Source of the DNA: Glandiceps talaboti
Taxonomy: Eukaryota > Hemichordata > Enteropneusta > Spengelidae
Length of the DNA stretch: 64,000 bases
Assembly (NCBI RefSeq): GCF_964340395.1
Contig: NC_135553.1
Location: 24,276,949-24,340,948, forward strand
Reading direction: 5' to 3'
The notes below the pieces were generated by a model. The model had not been told where the DNA came from. It searched no databases and worked only from the letters and a program-made list of their open reading frames with translations. Position numbers and translations under genes: made by a program. Shown here piece after piece: positions 1 to 9,935 of the stretch. Every line of letters begins with the position of its first letter. The stretch's first letter is position 1.

Positions 1-612
1 ATATACACAATCATTTGGCACTTGCTATGGCCATGGTCGTGTTGTTAGATGTATTTTCATACATTTTTGAATGTTTTTGTTCACTTGTGTATGAATTCCT
101 GATATTATCTTTGTAATATACGTGATCATTTGGCTGCTGCAATGGGTGTGGTCTTGTTGCTAGGCACATTTGCATACATTTTTGAATGTTTATTCATTTG
201 TGTTTCAATTCCTGTTATCTTTGCAATATACGTGATTATTTGGCTGTTGTTATTGGTGTGATCTTGTTGCTAGGCAAATTTAAAATATTCAATTGTCTAT
301 TAATCCCCGTTATCTTCCCAACATATGTGATTATTTGGCTGTTGCTATGGGCGTGGTCTTGTTGCTAGGCAAATTTACATACATATTTTGAATGTTTATT
401 CAATTGTCTATTAATCCCTGTTATTTTTGTGAGATACACGACCGTTTGGCTGTTGCTATGAGCATGGTCATGGTTGCTAGGGATATTTGCATACATTTTT
501 TTTAATGTTTATTACTCACTTGCCTACAAGATGATGTTGTTATTAGACCAAAATATACTGCCATTTGGCTGTTGCTAAGGGTGTGGTCATGGTTGCTAGG
601 GCCAATTGAGTC
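1..612. repeat. degenerate tandem repeat, about 100-120 bp unit
   Basis: About six diverged copies follow one another, each marked by a variant of TTGGCTGTTGCTATGG followed by GGTCTTGTTGCTAGG (near 12, 129, 240, 334, 447 and 565). Between the marks lies an AT-rich stretch with TACATTTTTGAATGTTTATT. The copies differ by many substitutions and small indels, so the array is old. No frame is conserved between copies, so it is not coding. Confidence 0.75.
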
Positions 613-876
613 AAAATATTTTTGAAGAAAATCTGCAGAATAACACTTCTAGAAACATCTCACCAAGTTTCAGTCTCACTGACCAAGTACTTTTTGACAT
701 AAATTTTTGACCAAAATGCACATTTTTACACCTAATTGAAGTTCTAAAAAAAATTCATCACAAACCCACACTGCACACCTAATGACGTGTACATGAATGG
801 AAATATTCTACTGCACTTTGCTACAAAAATTTACCTACACCCTTTTCTGTCATTGTACTTTACACTGAAGCCGAAG
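613..876. other. non-coding tail of the repeat block
   Basis: No gene is seen. A stretch near 660-700 (CACCAAGTTTCAGTCTCACTG) resembles the dispersed ACCAAGTTTGA-type repeats found again near 15150, so this is probably part of the same kind of interspersed repeat. Confidence 0.4.
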
Positions 877-879
877 TTA

Positions 880-2034
880 GGGAGCGATCAGTTTTTACAG
901 CCGCGGGTGGGCTGGTGACTTCTTGTTCATGTTGTATTTAAAAATAGTGAACCCCCCCCCCCCCCGCGCGATTCATCAACAAAATAATACAACCCCCTCC
1001 CCTCCCCTCCCCCCCCCGACATCTGTTGACAAGAAATATTATTCTTGTTCTTGCAAATAGACTGTCGAGAGTCATTTGTGCCTTTTTTGCTAAGTTTCAT
1101 CTAAATCAAGGTCGTCGCCTCATACCATAGCACTGAATAACAATACCATTATACATTAATTCAGCTAATTATAAAGTACAATATTAGAAATGGAGTTAAT
1201 ATAAACCTAGGGGTTTCAGTAAGTTTCAAAGTAGGGAGAGAACTGGAAAAAGTATGGGGAGAAGTGCACGCTACGTGCATGGGCACCTGCTTTACAAGCA
1301 TGGGGAGTGTCCCCTCCCAGCTTTGTGAAAAATTAACACCCTTTGGAGGCCATTTACAGCACAATTCAGAAGTAAAACACAGCTTAGTTATATCATAAAA
1401 GTATCACTGATTTTAGGGTTTCAAAAGTTTAAATCATATTGACACAAATAATAAAAAAAAAGATCAATGGGGAAAACATGCACAGTCGAGGTCAGTTACC
1501 ATTTAGAGATACAAATTCACTAAATTATTTGAAAGTGTATCTCTATTGGCTATGATTGTGTGCAATTCAACATGTTCAGGTCAATGGAGGCACAGATTTT
1601 AGAGTCAGTCCATCCAGTAAATTTCAAGGTATTTCATTTCTTATGTGTTACGTGTACAGCTACACATGCAAGTTTTTATACCACATGATGACACAATGCA
1701 ACTAATGGCCTGAAATATTGAGAAGTCATTTCTAACAAAAGTGTTGCTTAAAAGGTGATGACTCCATGTCATATATGCTTAGGATGTATCAAGAGACAAA
1801 GAGTTTATGTTATATTTGAATGTATATTTATAGCCATTGTTTATGGTTTATTGTATGCACATACATTGTTGTATGGAAATTTAACTTAAGTACAGCAGGG
1901 TGGTTCATGATTTCATTCAGTTGTTGAAAATACAGTGACCCCCTCCCCTTTACTCACTTTGTAAAAATGATGACCCTCCCCCCTTCTTTGAGTCCCAAAT
2001 TGAGGTGCCCCCCCTCCCCCGGCTGATCGCTCCC
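880..2034. mobile_element. non-autonomous DNA transposon, TTA target duplication (PIF/Harbinger-like)
   Basis: The two ends are inverted copies: GGGAGCGATCAG begins at 880 and its complement CTGATCGCTCCC ends at 2034. Each end is flanked directly by TTA (877-879 and 2035-2037). A three-base TWA duplication with short GG-starting inverted ends is typical of the PIF/Harbinger superfamily. Both subterminal regions are rich in runs of C (near 951-1015 and 1930-2020). No transposase frame is visible in the 1.15 kb interior, so it is a non-autonomous derivative. The superfamily assignment rests only on the ends and the duplication. Confidence 0.65.
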
Positions 2035-2490
2035 TTATCGAATGTAATGGCGATCGTATATGATACATCATTACATGTAGTTGTAAACACTCCTCCAGCA
2101 GTTGGCTAAAGGAGTTGTGTTGTATCTCAGACCACTGTCTATAGTCTGAAATTGTATTCACTTTATTTCTGTATCACTGTATGTTATTTTAATGCTTTAC
2201 CATGCCTATAGTATGGCATGTTGTTATGCAATAAAGACTGATCGATTGTTGATACGACCTTTCATTGAAGGCCTACGTTCACAACCAATCAATCAATGTT
2301 GAGAAAAGGAAACCGAAATGAGTAAAATGTAAGACATGAATCGGAAATGAAGCTTTGGAGAAACCAGTAAAATGGTGGCAGATTAATGATGCTATTTTAC
2401 TGTCTTATGTCGTGTACTACTTCTAGATTTAGATGGACGGTCGTTGTCGGAGGCATTCCTGCTTACGCTCACAACCATTTTTACACTTAC
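2035..2490. other. no recognised gene
   Basis: AT-rich spacer. AATAAA at 2230-2235 (AATAAAGACTGATCG) could be a polyadenylation signal of an old transcript or element, but no coding sequence is attached. If the candidate exon at 2491-2638 is real, this is intron on the minus strand. Confidence 0.3.
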
Positions 2491-2720
2491 CTTTCAGTTC
2501 GTTACGTCGAATACACAGCCGTGTGACAGTGGCACCGATATTCCTACACGCCATGATAGCTATTTCGGTCGAGTGCAGCTTAATGTCTTCGATTAAGATG
2601 CTTCTTTCGTGTTCAAGGCACCAATTAAGTACCTTGTCTCAATCACTACATGCAGTATCGTGTATACACTTTGACCCCTGTGAGTGACGGCTGCCATCTA
2701 CAGTGGGTTCGGGGGTCAAG
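2400..2720. promoter_or_regulatory. CpG-rich segment, possible promoter or 5' exon zone
   Basis: This 320 bp holds clearly more CG dinucleotides than the AT-rich sequence on either side (about 17 by eye). It overlaps the candidate exon at 2491-2638. In genomes that lose CpG, such islands mark promoters or constrained coding sequence. No TATA box or other core element stands out. Confidence 0.3.
2491..2638 (-). CDS. candidate exon of an unrecognised gene
   Basis: On the minus strand a frame runs open from a stop at 2641-2639 to a textbook splice donor, CTGAAAG|GTAAGTGT, with the exon ending at 2491. An ATG in good context (ATCATGGCG) lies at 2554. From it the exon reads MACRNIGATVTRLCIRRNEL plus one more codon, ending in phase 1. 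The frame stays open upstream of that ATG with plausible protein (...EHERSILIEDIKLHSTEIAI), so this may instead be an internal exon or use an earlier start. The sequence is CpG-rich compared with its surroundings, as a first exon would be. I do not recognise the family. No continuing exon is visible down to position 1; the rest would lie left of the window. It may be a false positive. Confidence 0.35.
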
Positions 2721-3363
2721 GCTATCCGTTTGTTTATAAATGTAACTCGTATTTTGATGCATGAGTCAACTTGACAGGACAAAATTGGGGGATATACACA
2801 GACACTTATGTCCCAAGATATGTTTCACAATATAATATTGACATATTTGGCCGATAAGATGTAAAAGGGGTAAAATAACACGGGTTTATACTCAGACTTT
2901 TAGTGGTCTTGGGAGAAAACAAATGAAACTTGAATTTGAAAGTAATGCACTTTCCGGATTCGTGTGGTATTGTGCCAACTGGTCCACTCCATTCAACACA
3001 TTGTAGTGAAGAAAAGCGTATCACTGAATCATATATAACTTCATATCAAATTGAATAGCTTATTTTTAAACACAAGATTGTCAATTTCTTTTTCTTTTCA
3101 GAAAAAAAGGGCCGGAGAAAAGTTATGAAATGGAATGCCCTGCGGTACAATATTCAACACTTTTGCATGCAAGTTACGTTTTCATTGGGGAAGTTATACG
3201 TTTGCATTATTAAAATGTTCTTTATGCAAGAAAAAAAATCGTGTTTGTATTTGGAAATACTTCGAGCGGCAAAGTGTGCTCTGGCTTACGAAAATGCTCA
3301 AAAATGATGTTACATTTCTTTTCGTAAGTCAATGTCGACATAAGCTTACTACTGTAAAGAAAG
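2721..3363. other. no recognised gene; small inverted repeat
   Basis: No coding sequence is seen. CTTACGAAAA near 3287 and its complement TTTTCGTAAG near 3320 form a short inverted repeat. It sits just outside the larger hairpin at 3364-3471 and may belong to the same foldback element. Confidence 0.35.
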
Positions 3364-3471
3364 TATAAATTGAACTTTTCACTCCAAACATAAACTTGAA
3401 AGTTGTACCTGAAATTGTCGACTGTAGGTACAATTTTCAAGTTTGTGTTTGGAACAAAGTTCAATTTTATG
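3364..3471. repeat. long imperfect hairpin
   Basis: Two arms of about 46 bases (3364-3410 and 3426-3471) are complementary with few mismatches and one two-base bulge, separated by a loop of about 15 bases. The arms share CAAACATAAACTTGAAAGTT against the complement of AATTTTCAAGTTTGTGTTTG. The fold could be a tiny MITE or a precursor-miRNA-like hairpin. There is no evidence of transcription here. Confidence 0.7.
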
Positions 3472-3539
3472 CTCGCCTTATACTGTTGTTTACTAACACA
3501 TGAGAAATATTTCATTTGAAGATCTTAGTCTTGTTCACA

Positions 3540-3800
3540 AGTTTTGGTATATGGCTGAACAAAAGAGGGCGTCCTTTGAATGAACTACCGGTACATCGAA
3601 TTACGTCAACGACTCAACTTTTGGCGAAGAAACTCGCGCTCTTGTCAACATTCGAACGCGAAACAAACCCGGAAGTGTTTTGAAGTGAAGTGAAATGAAG
3701 TGAAGTGTTAGATGTTTTTCGAGCACTGTAAGTACTCTTGGAGATTTCGGGGGTGAACGGAAGGTAATCTCGTATAATTGAGTTTCAGAAGTCCTCGCGA
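3540..3800. promoter_or_regulatory. CpG-rich candidate promoter with ETS-type site
   Basis: CpGs are dense (AATTACGTCAACGAC, ACTCGCGCTC, TTCGAACGCGAAAC). ACCCGGAAGTG at 3668-3678 matches the ETS-family core CCGGAAGTG, which is common in TATA-less animal promoters. A GTAAGTAC donor-like motif lies at about 3729 on the plus strand, shortly after ATGTTTTTCGAGCACT, so a short first exon on the plus strand is possible. An initiation site for a minus-strand gene using the exon at 2491 is equally possible. No downstream plus-strand coding exon is recognised. Confidence 0.35.
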
Positions 3801-4530
3801 AGAAAATAGTTTAGCCGTTAGATTTTCTGACAACTAACATTTGAAGTATATATTTTCATTTTTATTTTCGTTTTATCAATATTCTTACCTCACTTTGGTT
3901 TATTTTGTTGTTTGTTCCTGTAAGCTTATATGTTTTTACTCGTCTTTTTAGTAGTGTATTTATTTTAATTTTTTGTTAGTGCTGCTCCTAACAATCTTAG
4001 TGAGCCCCTGATGCAAAAGGGATGCAATAAATTTTTTTTTAAATACTACCTTGCCATCTATACTACCCGTGCTAATGTATAAACAACAAATGTATAGACA
4101 ACTTATGAAAAGATTACTTTTTTCTGTATAAAGTGAGAACAAAATAGAACTGTGGTATTTATTCAAGTGTTACATTTTCAACTCGACACATTTATCAAAA
4201 TTTGCTGTACTGTATGTCCTTCACACTAAGATTTCCTGTGGTCCCACGAGATACTAGTCTCGCTGCCAGACCCATGACTATCGCGAGTCCCTAATGTTTT
4301 TATGTATGCTGAGGTAAAACAGGCGTTACAACTGTGATAATGTGATATTTAAATGCACTGCATAGCATATAATCGTGTATTAACCTAAAGTTCAATCATT
4401 ACTCCAAAAATTACTGGAATTTACACCACGAAACTTGTTGATGCGCGATGTGTACATGTACGCCATGCTCACCTGCACCTGTGACTAAGACTGGTTCAGC
4501 AAAAGTTAGTTACGAACTTCTCGTTTTAGT
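3801..4530. other. no recognised gene
   Basis: AT-rich spacer with short poly-A/T runs. No motif or frame that I recognise. Confidence 0.4.
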
Positions 4531-4592
4531 GGGTTGTCACTTGCCTCTTACCACTGCGGTCGGGGTTCGCGGTCGGGGTTCGAAGGTTTCGT
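4531..4592 (+). mobile_element. tRNA-derived SINE head, fragment
   Basis: CACTTGCCTCTTACCACTGC followed by GGTCGGGGTTC is shared almost exactly with the fuller SINE at 60301. The B-box part GCGGTCGGGGTTC is duplicated in tandem here (GCGGTCGGGGTTCGCGGTCG...), a local change not seen in the other two copies. The A-box half is damaged. It is a dead fragment. Confidence 0.65.
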
Positions 4593-5558
4593 AATGGTAA
4601 TCTTCATACATAGTTTATAAAAAGAAGTTAATCTAAATTGTGCTACTCATCAGTATGAACTTGTCAGAAGGGATTAATACTTTCTATTTTGGACACTACA
4701 TGTTATCGACACGACAAATCACCACATCTCCATCAGATTCCCGATTGAAAATTCCACCGACTCCCAGACTGGAGAAACGGCTCGGTCCCTTATTCTGTTG
4801 ATGTGAAGATTTATTTAATAAAGCATGCCAATGGATGTTTCCTATGTTATGGACCCAAGATTAGGGTTTTTTAAGACAAAAAGTTTATCCATGTTTGGAA
4901 TTTTGTTCTTGAAAAAGTGACCTATTTGGATGGCACATACACCTTTCTATGGGAGTCCCCCCCCCCCTCCCCAAGTCAATGGCAAGCTTGTATTAAATGA
5001 TAACTTTCTTTGACCTTCATCCTCAAGGTCAAATAACGTAAATTAAATTGTTGTAAAACTTCACAGTTTGCCTGCTATTTAAACTATTGATGTTTAATAG
5101 TGACCCAATCTGAGTGTTATATTACCCATATCCATATTATCGATAATAGTCTTCTGAGACCTTGACCTTTGACCTGAACCTATGTCTTCAAGGTCAAAGA
5201 ACCAAAAAGTAATCATACATTGGATTTCAACAAAGCCTGGCACAAATGTCAGGGACAGTAGTCCACATGTGCGGGGTACTTGACCTTGGCAATAATGGTT
5301 GAATGGCGATCACGATTTCGACCTGTTTCTGTACTACTAATGATATGGATACTATCGACCACTGGTTAACATGTACAATGTCTAATTATTGGTATTTGTA
5401 CAATTTTCAGTTAATATATTGTGCTAATCTAAAAATGATACTCCAGTTGTAAACTAGTACAGTTTTAACATGGTGACAATTCAAAACCTACCTTTCGATC
5501 AAGATTTAAACTTGCCACTACACTATATATCTTTGGTTATGTGAGAGAAATATCTCAG
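4593..5558. other. no gene; dispersed TGACCTT-type repeat
   Basis: From about 5018 to 5210 there are several copies of TGACCTT and AAGGTCA (for example CCTTGACCTTTGACCTGAAC and its partner TCTTCAAGGTCAAA). This is a widespread interspersed repeat type in marine invertebrates. TGACCTTTGACC is also a nuclear-receptor half-site arrangement, but the repeat context makes regulation only a guess. Confidence 0.4.
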
Positions 5559-5560
5559 TT

Positions 5561-8151
5561 GTAGCTAATACAGCTAATAAAGCTAATCCTAATACAGCTA
5601 ATCCTAATACAGCTAATATAGCTAATCCTAATACAGTTAATACAGCTGATCCTAATACAGTTAATATAGCTAATCCTAATACAGTTAATATAGCTAATCC
5701 TAATACAGTTAATATAGCTAATCCTAATACAGTTAATATAGCTAATCCTAATACAGTTAATATAGCTAATCCTAATACAGTTAATACAGCTGATCCTAAT
5801 TCAGCTAATCCTAATACAGTTAATACAGCTAATCCTAATACAGTTAATATAGCTAATCCTAATACAGTTAATATAGCTAATCCTAATACAGTTAATATAG
5901 CTAATCCTAATTCAGCTAATACAGCTAATCCTAATACAGTTAATATAGCTAATCCTAATACAGTTAATATAGCTAATCATAATACAGTTAATACAGCTAA
6001 TCCTAATACAGTTAATACAGCTAATCCTAATTCAGCTAATACAGCTAATCCTAATACAGTTAATACAGCTAATTCTAATACGGTTAATACAGCTAATCCT
6101 AATTCAGCTAATATAGCTAATCCTAATACAGTTAATATAGCTAATCCTAATACAGTTAATACAGCTAATCCTAATACAGTTAATATAGCTAATCCTAATA
6201 CAGTTAATATAGCTAATCCTAATACAGTTAATACAGCTAATCCTAATTCAGCTAATACAGCTAATCCTAATACAGCTAATACAGCTAATCCTAATAGAGT
6301 TAATACAGCTAATTCTAATACGGTTAATACAGCTAATCCTAATTCAGCTAATACAGCTAATCCTAATACGGTTAATACAGCTAATCCTAATACAGTTAAT
6401 ACAGCTAATCCTAATTCAGCTAATACAGCTAATCCTAATAAAGCTAATACAGCTAATCCTAATACAGTTAATACAGCTAATCCTAATTCAGCTAATACAG
6501 CTAATCCTAATAGAGTTAATACAGCTAATTCTAATACAGTTAATACAGCTAATCCTAATAGAGTTAATACAGCTAATCCTAATAGAGTTAATACAGCTAA
6601 TTCTAATACGGTTAATACAGCTAATCCTAATACAGTTAATACAGCTAATCCTAATAGAGTTAATACAGCTAATTCTAATACGGTTAATACAGCTAATCCT
6701 AATTCAGCTAATACAGCTAATCCTAATACAGTTAATACAGCTAATCCTAATACAGCTAATACAGCTAATCCTAATACGGTTAATACAGCTAATCCTAATA
6801 CAGTTAATACAGCTAATACAGCTAATCCTAATACAGTTAATACAGCTAATCCTAATAAAGTTAATACAGCTAATCCTAATTCAGCTAATACAGCTAATCC
6901 TAATACAGTTAATACAGCTAATCCTAATTCAGCTAATACAGCTAATCCTAATACAGTTAATACAGCTAATCCTAATTCAGCTAATACAGCTAATCCTAAT
7001 ACAGTTAATACAGCTAATACAGCTAATCCTAATACAGTTAATACAGCTAATTCTAATTCAGCTAATACAGCTAATCCTAATACAGTTAATACAGCTAATA
7101 CAGCTAATCCTAATACAGTTAATCATAATACAGCTAATACAGCTAATCCTAATACAATTAATACAGCTAATCCTAATACAATTAATACAGCTAATCCTAA
7201 TAAAGCTAATACAGCTAATTCTAATACGGTTAATACAGCTAATCCTAATTCAGCTAATACAGCTAATCCTAATAAAGCTAATACAGCTAATCCTAATACA
7301 GTTAATACAGCTAATCCTAATACAGTTAATACAGCTAATACAGCTAATCCTAATACAGTTAATACAGCTAATCCTAATTCAGCTAATACAGCTAATCCTA
7401 ATACAGTTAATACAGCTAATCCTAATAGAGTTAATACAGCTAATCCTAATACGGTTAATACAGCTAATCCTAATACAGTTAATACAGCTAATCCTAATAC
7501 AGTTAATACAGCTAATCCTAATACAGCTAATACAGCTAATCCTAATACAGTTAATATAGCTAATCCTAATTCAGCTAATACAGCTAATCCTAATACAGTT
7601 AATACAGCTAATCCTAATAGAGTTAATACAGCTAATTCTAATACGGTTAATACAGCTAATCCTAATACAGTTAATACAGCTAATCCTAATACAGTTAATA
7701 CAGCTAATCCTAATACAGTTAATACAGCTAATACAGCTAATCCTAATACAGTTAATACAGCTAATCCTAATAAAGTTAATACAGCTAATTCTAATACGGT
7801 TAATACAGCTAATCCTAATACAGTTAATACAGCTAATCCTAATACAGTTAATACAGCTAATCCTAATTCAGCTAATACAGCTAATCCTAATTCAGCTAAT
7901 ACAGCTAATCCTAATACAGTTAATACAGGTAATCCTAATACAGTTAATACAGCTAATTCTAATACGGTTAATACAGCTAATCCTAATTCAGCTAATACAG
8001 TTAATACAGCTAATCCTAATAGTTAATACAGCTAATCATAATACAGTTAATATAGCTAATCCTAATAGTCAATATAGCTAATCCAGTACAGCTAATACAA
8101 TTAATACAGCTAATCCTAATAGTTAATACAGCTAATAAAGCTAATACAGCC
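5561..8151. repeat. 24-bp satellite array, about 105 units
   Basis: The core unit is ACAGCTAAT-CCTAAT-ACAGTTAAT (9+6+9 bp). Variants carry ATAGCTAAT (mostly in the first 600 bp), TTCAGCTAAT, AGAGTTAAT and AAAGCTAAT. Whole submodules are gained or lost in steps of 6 or 9 bp, so every TAA falls in one frame and two plus-strand frames stay open for about 2.4 kb. One reads as repeats of NTANPNTV. There is no ATG or splice context to support translation. Each unit carries one TAATCC and several TAAT cores. The last 130 bp are diverged and frame-broken (TAATAGTTAAT). Confidence 0.95.
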
Positions 8152-8629
8152 TGCAAAGGTATTGTATTGAATATTCCAACACATGTACATGGTCTGCCAT
8201 AGAAAGGTATTTAAATAAAGTTCTCCTGTATGTGATGAAAACAATATGAAATACCTTCCACCCCCAGTCCCACCCCTCAAAAAAGAAGAAAAACAACAAA
8301 ACAGATTTGATTGGATGATATTGTAGTGTTGAGTGAAATAACCATGTATTTGTTGATCAATTCTATGGTGAAATCAATGCAAGTGGTGTTATTGAAATCT
8401 ATGATTTGGTGTGCAATCCAACCAACATTTGTGGTATTTAGTAAAACATGAACTTGTACTGTCACTACCTTGGTATACTTGATTAATAAGATTTGGAAGC
8501 AAGAGCCAAGTTATACAAGGGGAAGGGGAACATCTTTTACTTTACGACTTAATTTCGTATAGAAATGTTTGAAAGCCCAACACAAATACAGTGAATGTTG
8601 ACAGACTGCATGGAAAGAGTACTATTTAT
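8152..8629. other. no recognised gene
   Basis: AT-rich spacer. A minus-strand frame of about 60 codons here shows no recognisable domain and I do not call it. Confidence 0.4.
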
Positions 8630-8915
8630 TGTTCTACATCATGACAACCCCTGTCTATGTCACTGGTTCAGCAGTGCTCAAAATAAAAGTCAAAATATTC
8701 TAGATCACCATTATTTTTCCCAATTTTTCATGAATTATGCTTGAGGAGGTATAATTATATTATTCCCCAATATCTTTCTTCATTCAGCCGGAAAATACTC
8801 ATGACCTAAAAGGTTGTTTGTTACTACTCATCTAGCGACTTGTAGTGACAAGGCCCCTTAGTTCACTCATATTTACCTTGGCTGAATGAAGAAAAATATT
8901 GGGGAATAATATCTA
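8630..8915. mobile_element. foldback element family 1, copy 1
   Basis: The right half forms an inverted repeat: ATTATTCCCCAATATCTTTC (8759 on) pairs with the end GAAAAATATTGGGGAATAAT (ending 8910). The arms are about 32 bp, extend to the shared CATTCAGCC, and surround about 90 bp. The left half (TTCTACATCATGACAACC..., TGCTTGAGGAGGTATAATTA) is not part of the fold. The same arrangement recurs at 19540-19790, so this is a dispersed MITE-like repeat. Confidence 0.7.
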
Positions 8916-8982
8916 ACAATCAAAATTCCTTACCTGACATTGGGGATGTAGCCTTGTTTCGTGGTATTACCTTTTTGAAATA

Positions 8983-9042
8983 GCCCCCCCCCCCCACACA
9001 CACACACACACGCACCCCCCCCCAAAAAAAAAAAAAACCCCA
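8983..9042. repeat. compound low-complexity tract (C)n-(CA)n-(C)n-(A)n
   Basis: Twelve Cs run into a CA dinucleotide run, then nine Cs and fourteen As. It is a simple repeat with no gene. Confidence 0.9.
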
Positions 9043-9399
9043 CAGAAACTCTACTTTATTAAAGACACTTAATCAGAAAACCATTTGAAATTAATACCAA
9101 TAATATTATACAATTTTTATTGCATGTTACACTTGAATACATATACCGTAGAAAAAAAACTTCATATAGCAAGGAAAACATTATAACATACATTTGAAAA
9201 TTATTGATAGAAGTATCTGTGAACATTGGGTATGTACTTGATATTGTGTAACCATGGAAATACAACTCATCAGTTAAAGAGCTTTGGTCATTTACAATAA
9301 TGGACCATGACACCTACAAATGTGTAAGTTTATATATACATTTTTTTTCTCAAAATAACAAATTTCAAGTTTCTGTAGCACTGAAATAAAATTTTGGAT

Positions 9400-9935
9400 C
9401 ACTGCTGCATATCACATACTCAATAAGGCATATATCACTATGAATTTTATCTATATCACTTCTGTGTATCACATAGATAAATCACATATCACCACGAACT
9501 TTTTATCTGTCACTATGTATCACATACATAAGGCATATTTCACTGTGAACTTTATATAACTTGCATATCACATAGATAAGTCACATGTCACCATGAACTT
9601 TATCTATACCACTACTATGTATCACATGCAGATAAGAAATATATCACTATGATCTTACCTGTATCACATAGAAAAGTCATATCACTATGAACCCTATCTA
9701 TATAATACTGCAAATCACATGAGTAGTGCATACAATGAATTGTATCTATATCACTGCTACGTATCACATAGAAAAGTCATATATCATTATGAACTTTATC
9801 TATATCACTATGTATCACATACATAAGTCATACATCACTATGAACATTATCTATATCACTAATGTATATCACATAGATAAGGCATATATCACTATGAACT
9901 TTATCTATATCACTAATGTGTATAACATAAGATGT
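9400..9935. repeat. degenerate tandem array, about 57-60 bp unit
   Basis: Around nine copies of a unit containing TATCACTATGAACTTTATCT, ATATCACT and GTATCACATAGATAAG. Several units carry both AGATAA and TTATCT (GATA-factor-type cores in opposite directions). The units vary in length and no common frame is kept. Short frames here are shadows of the repeat. Confidence 0.75.
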
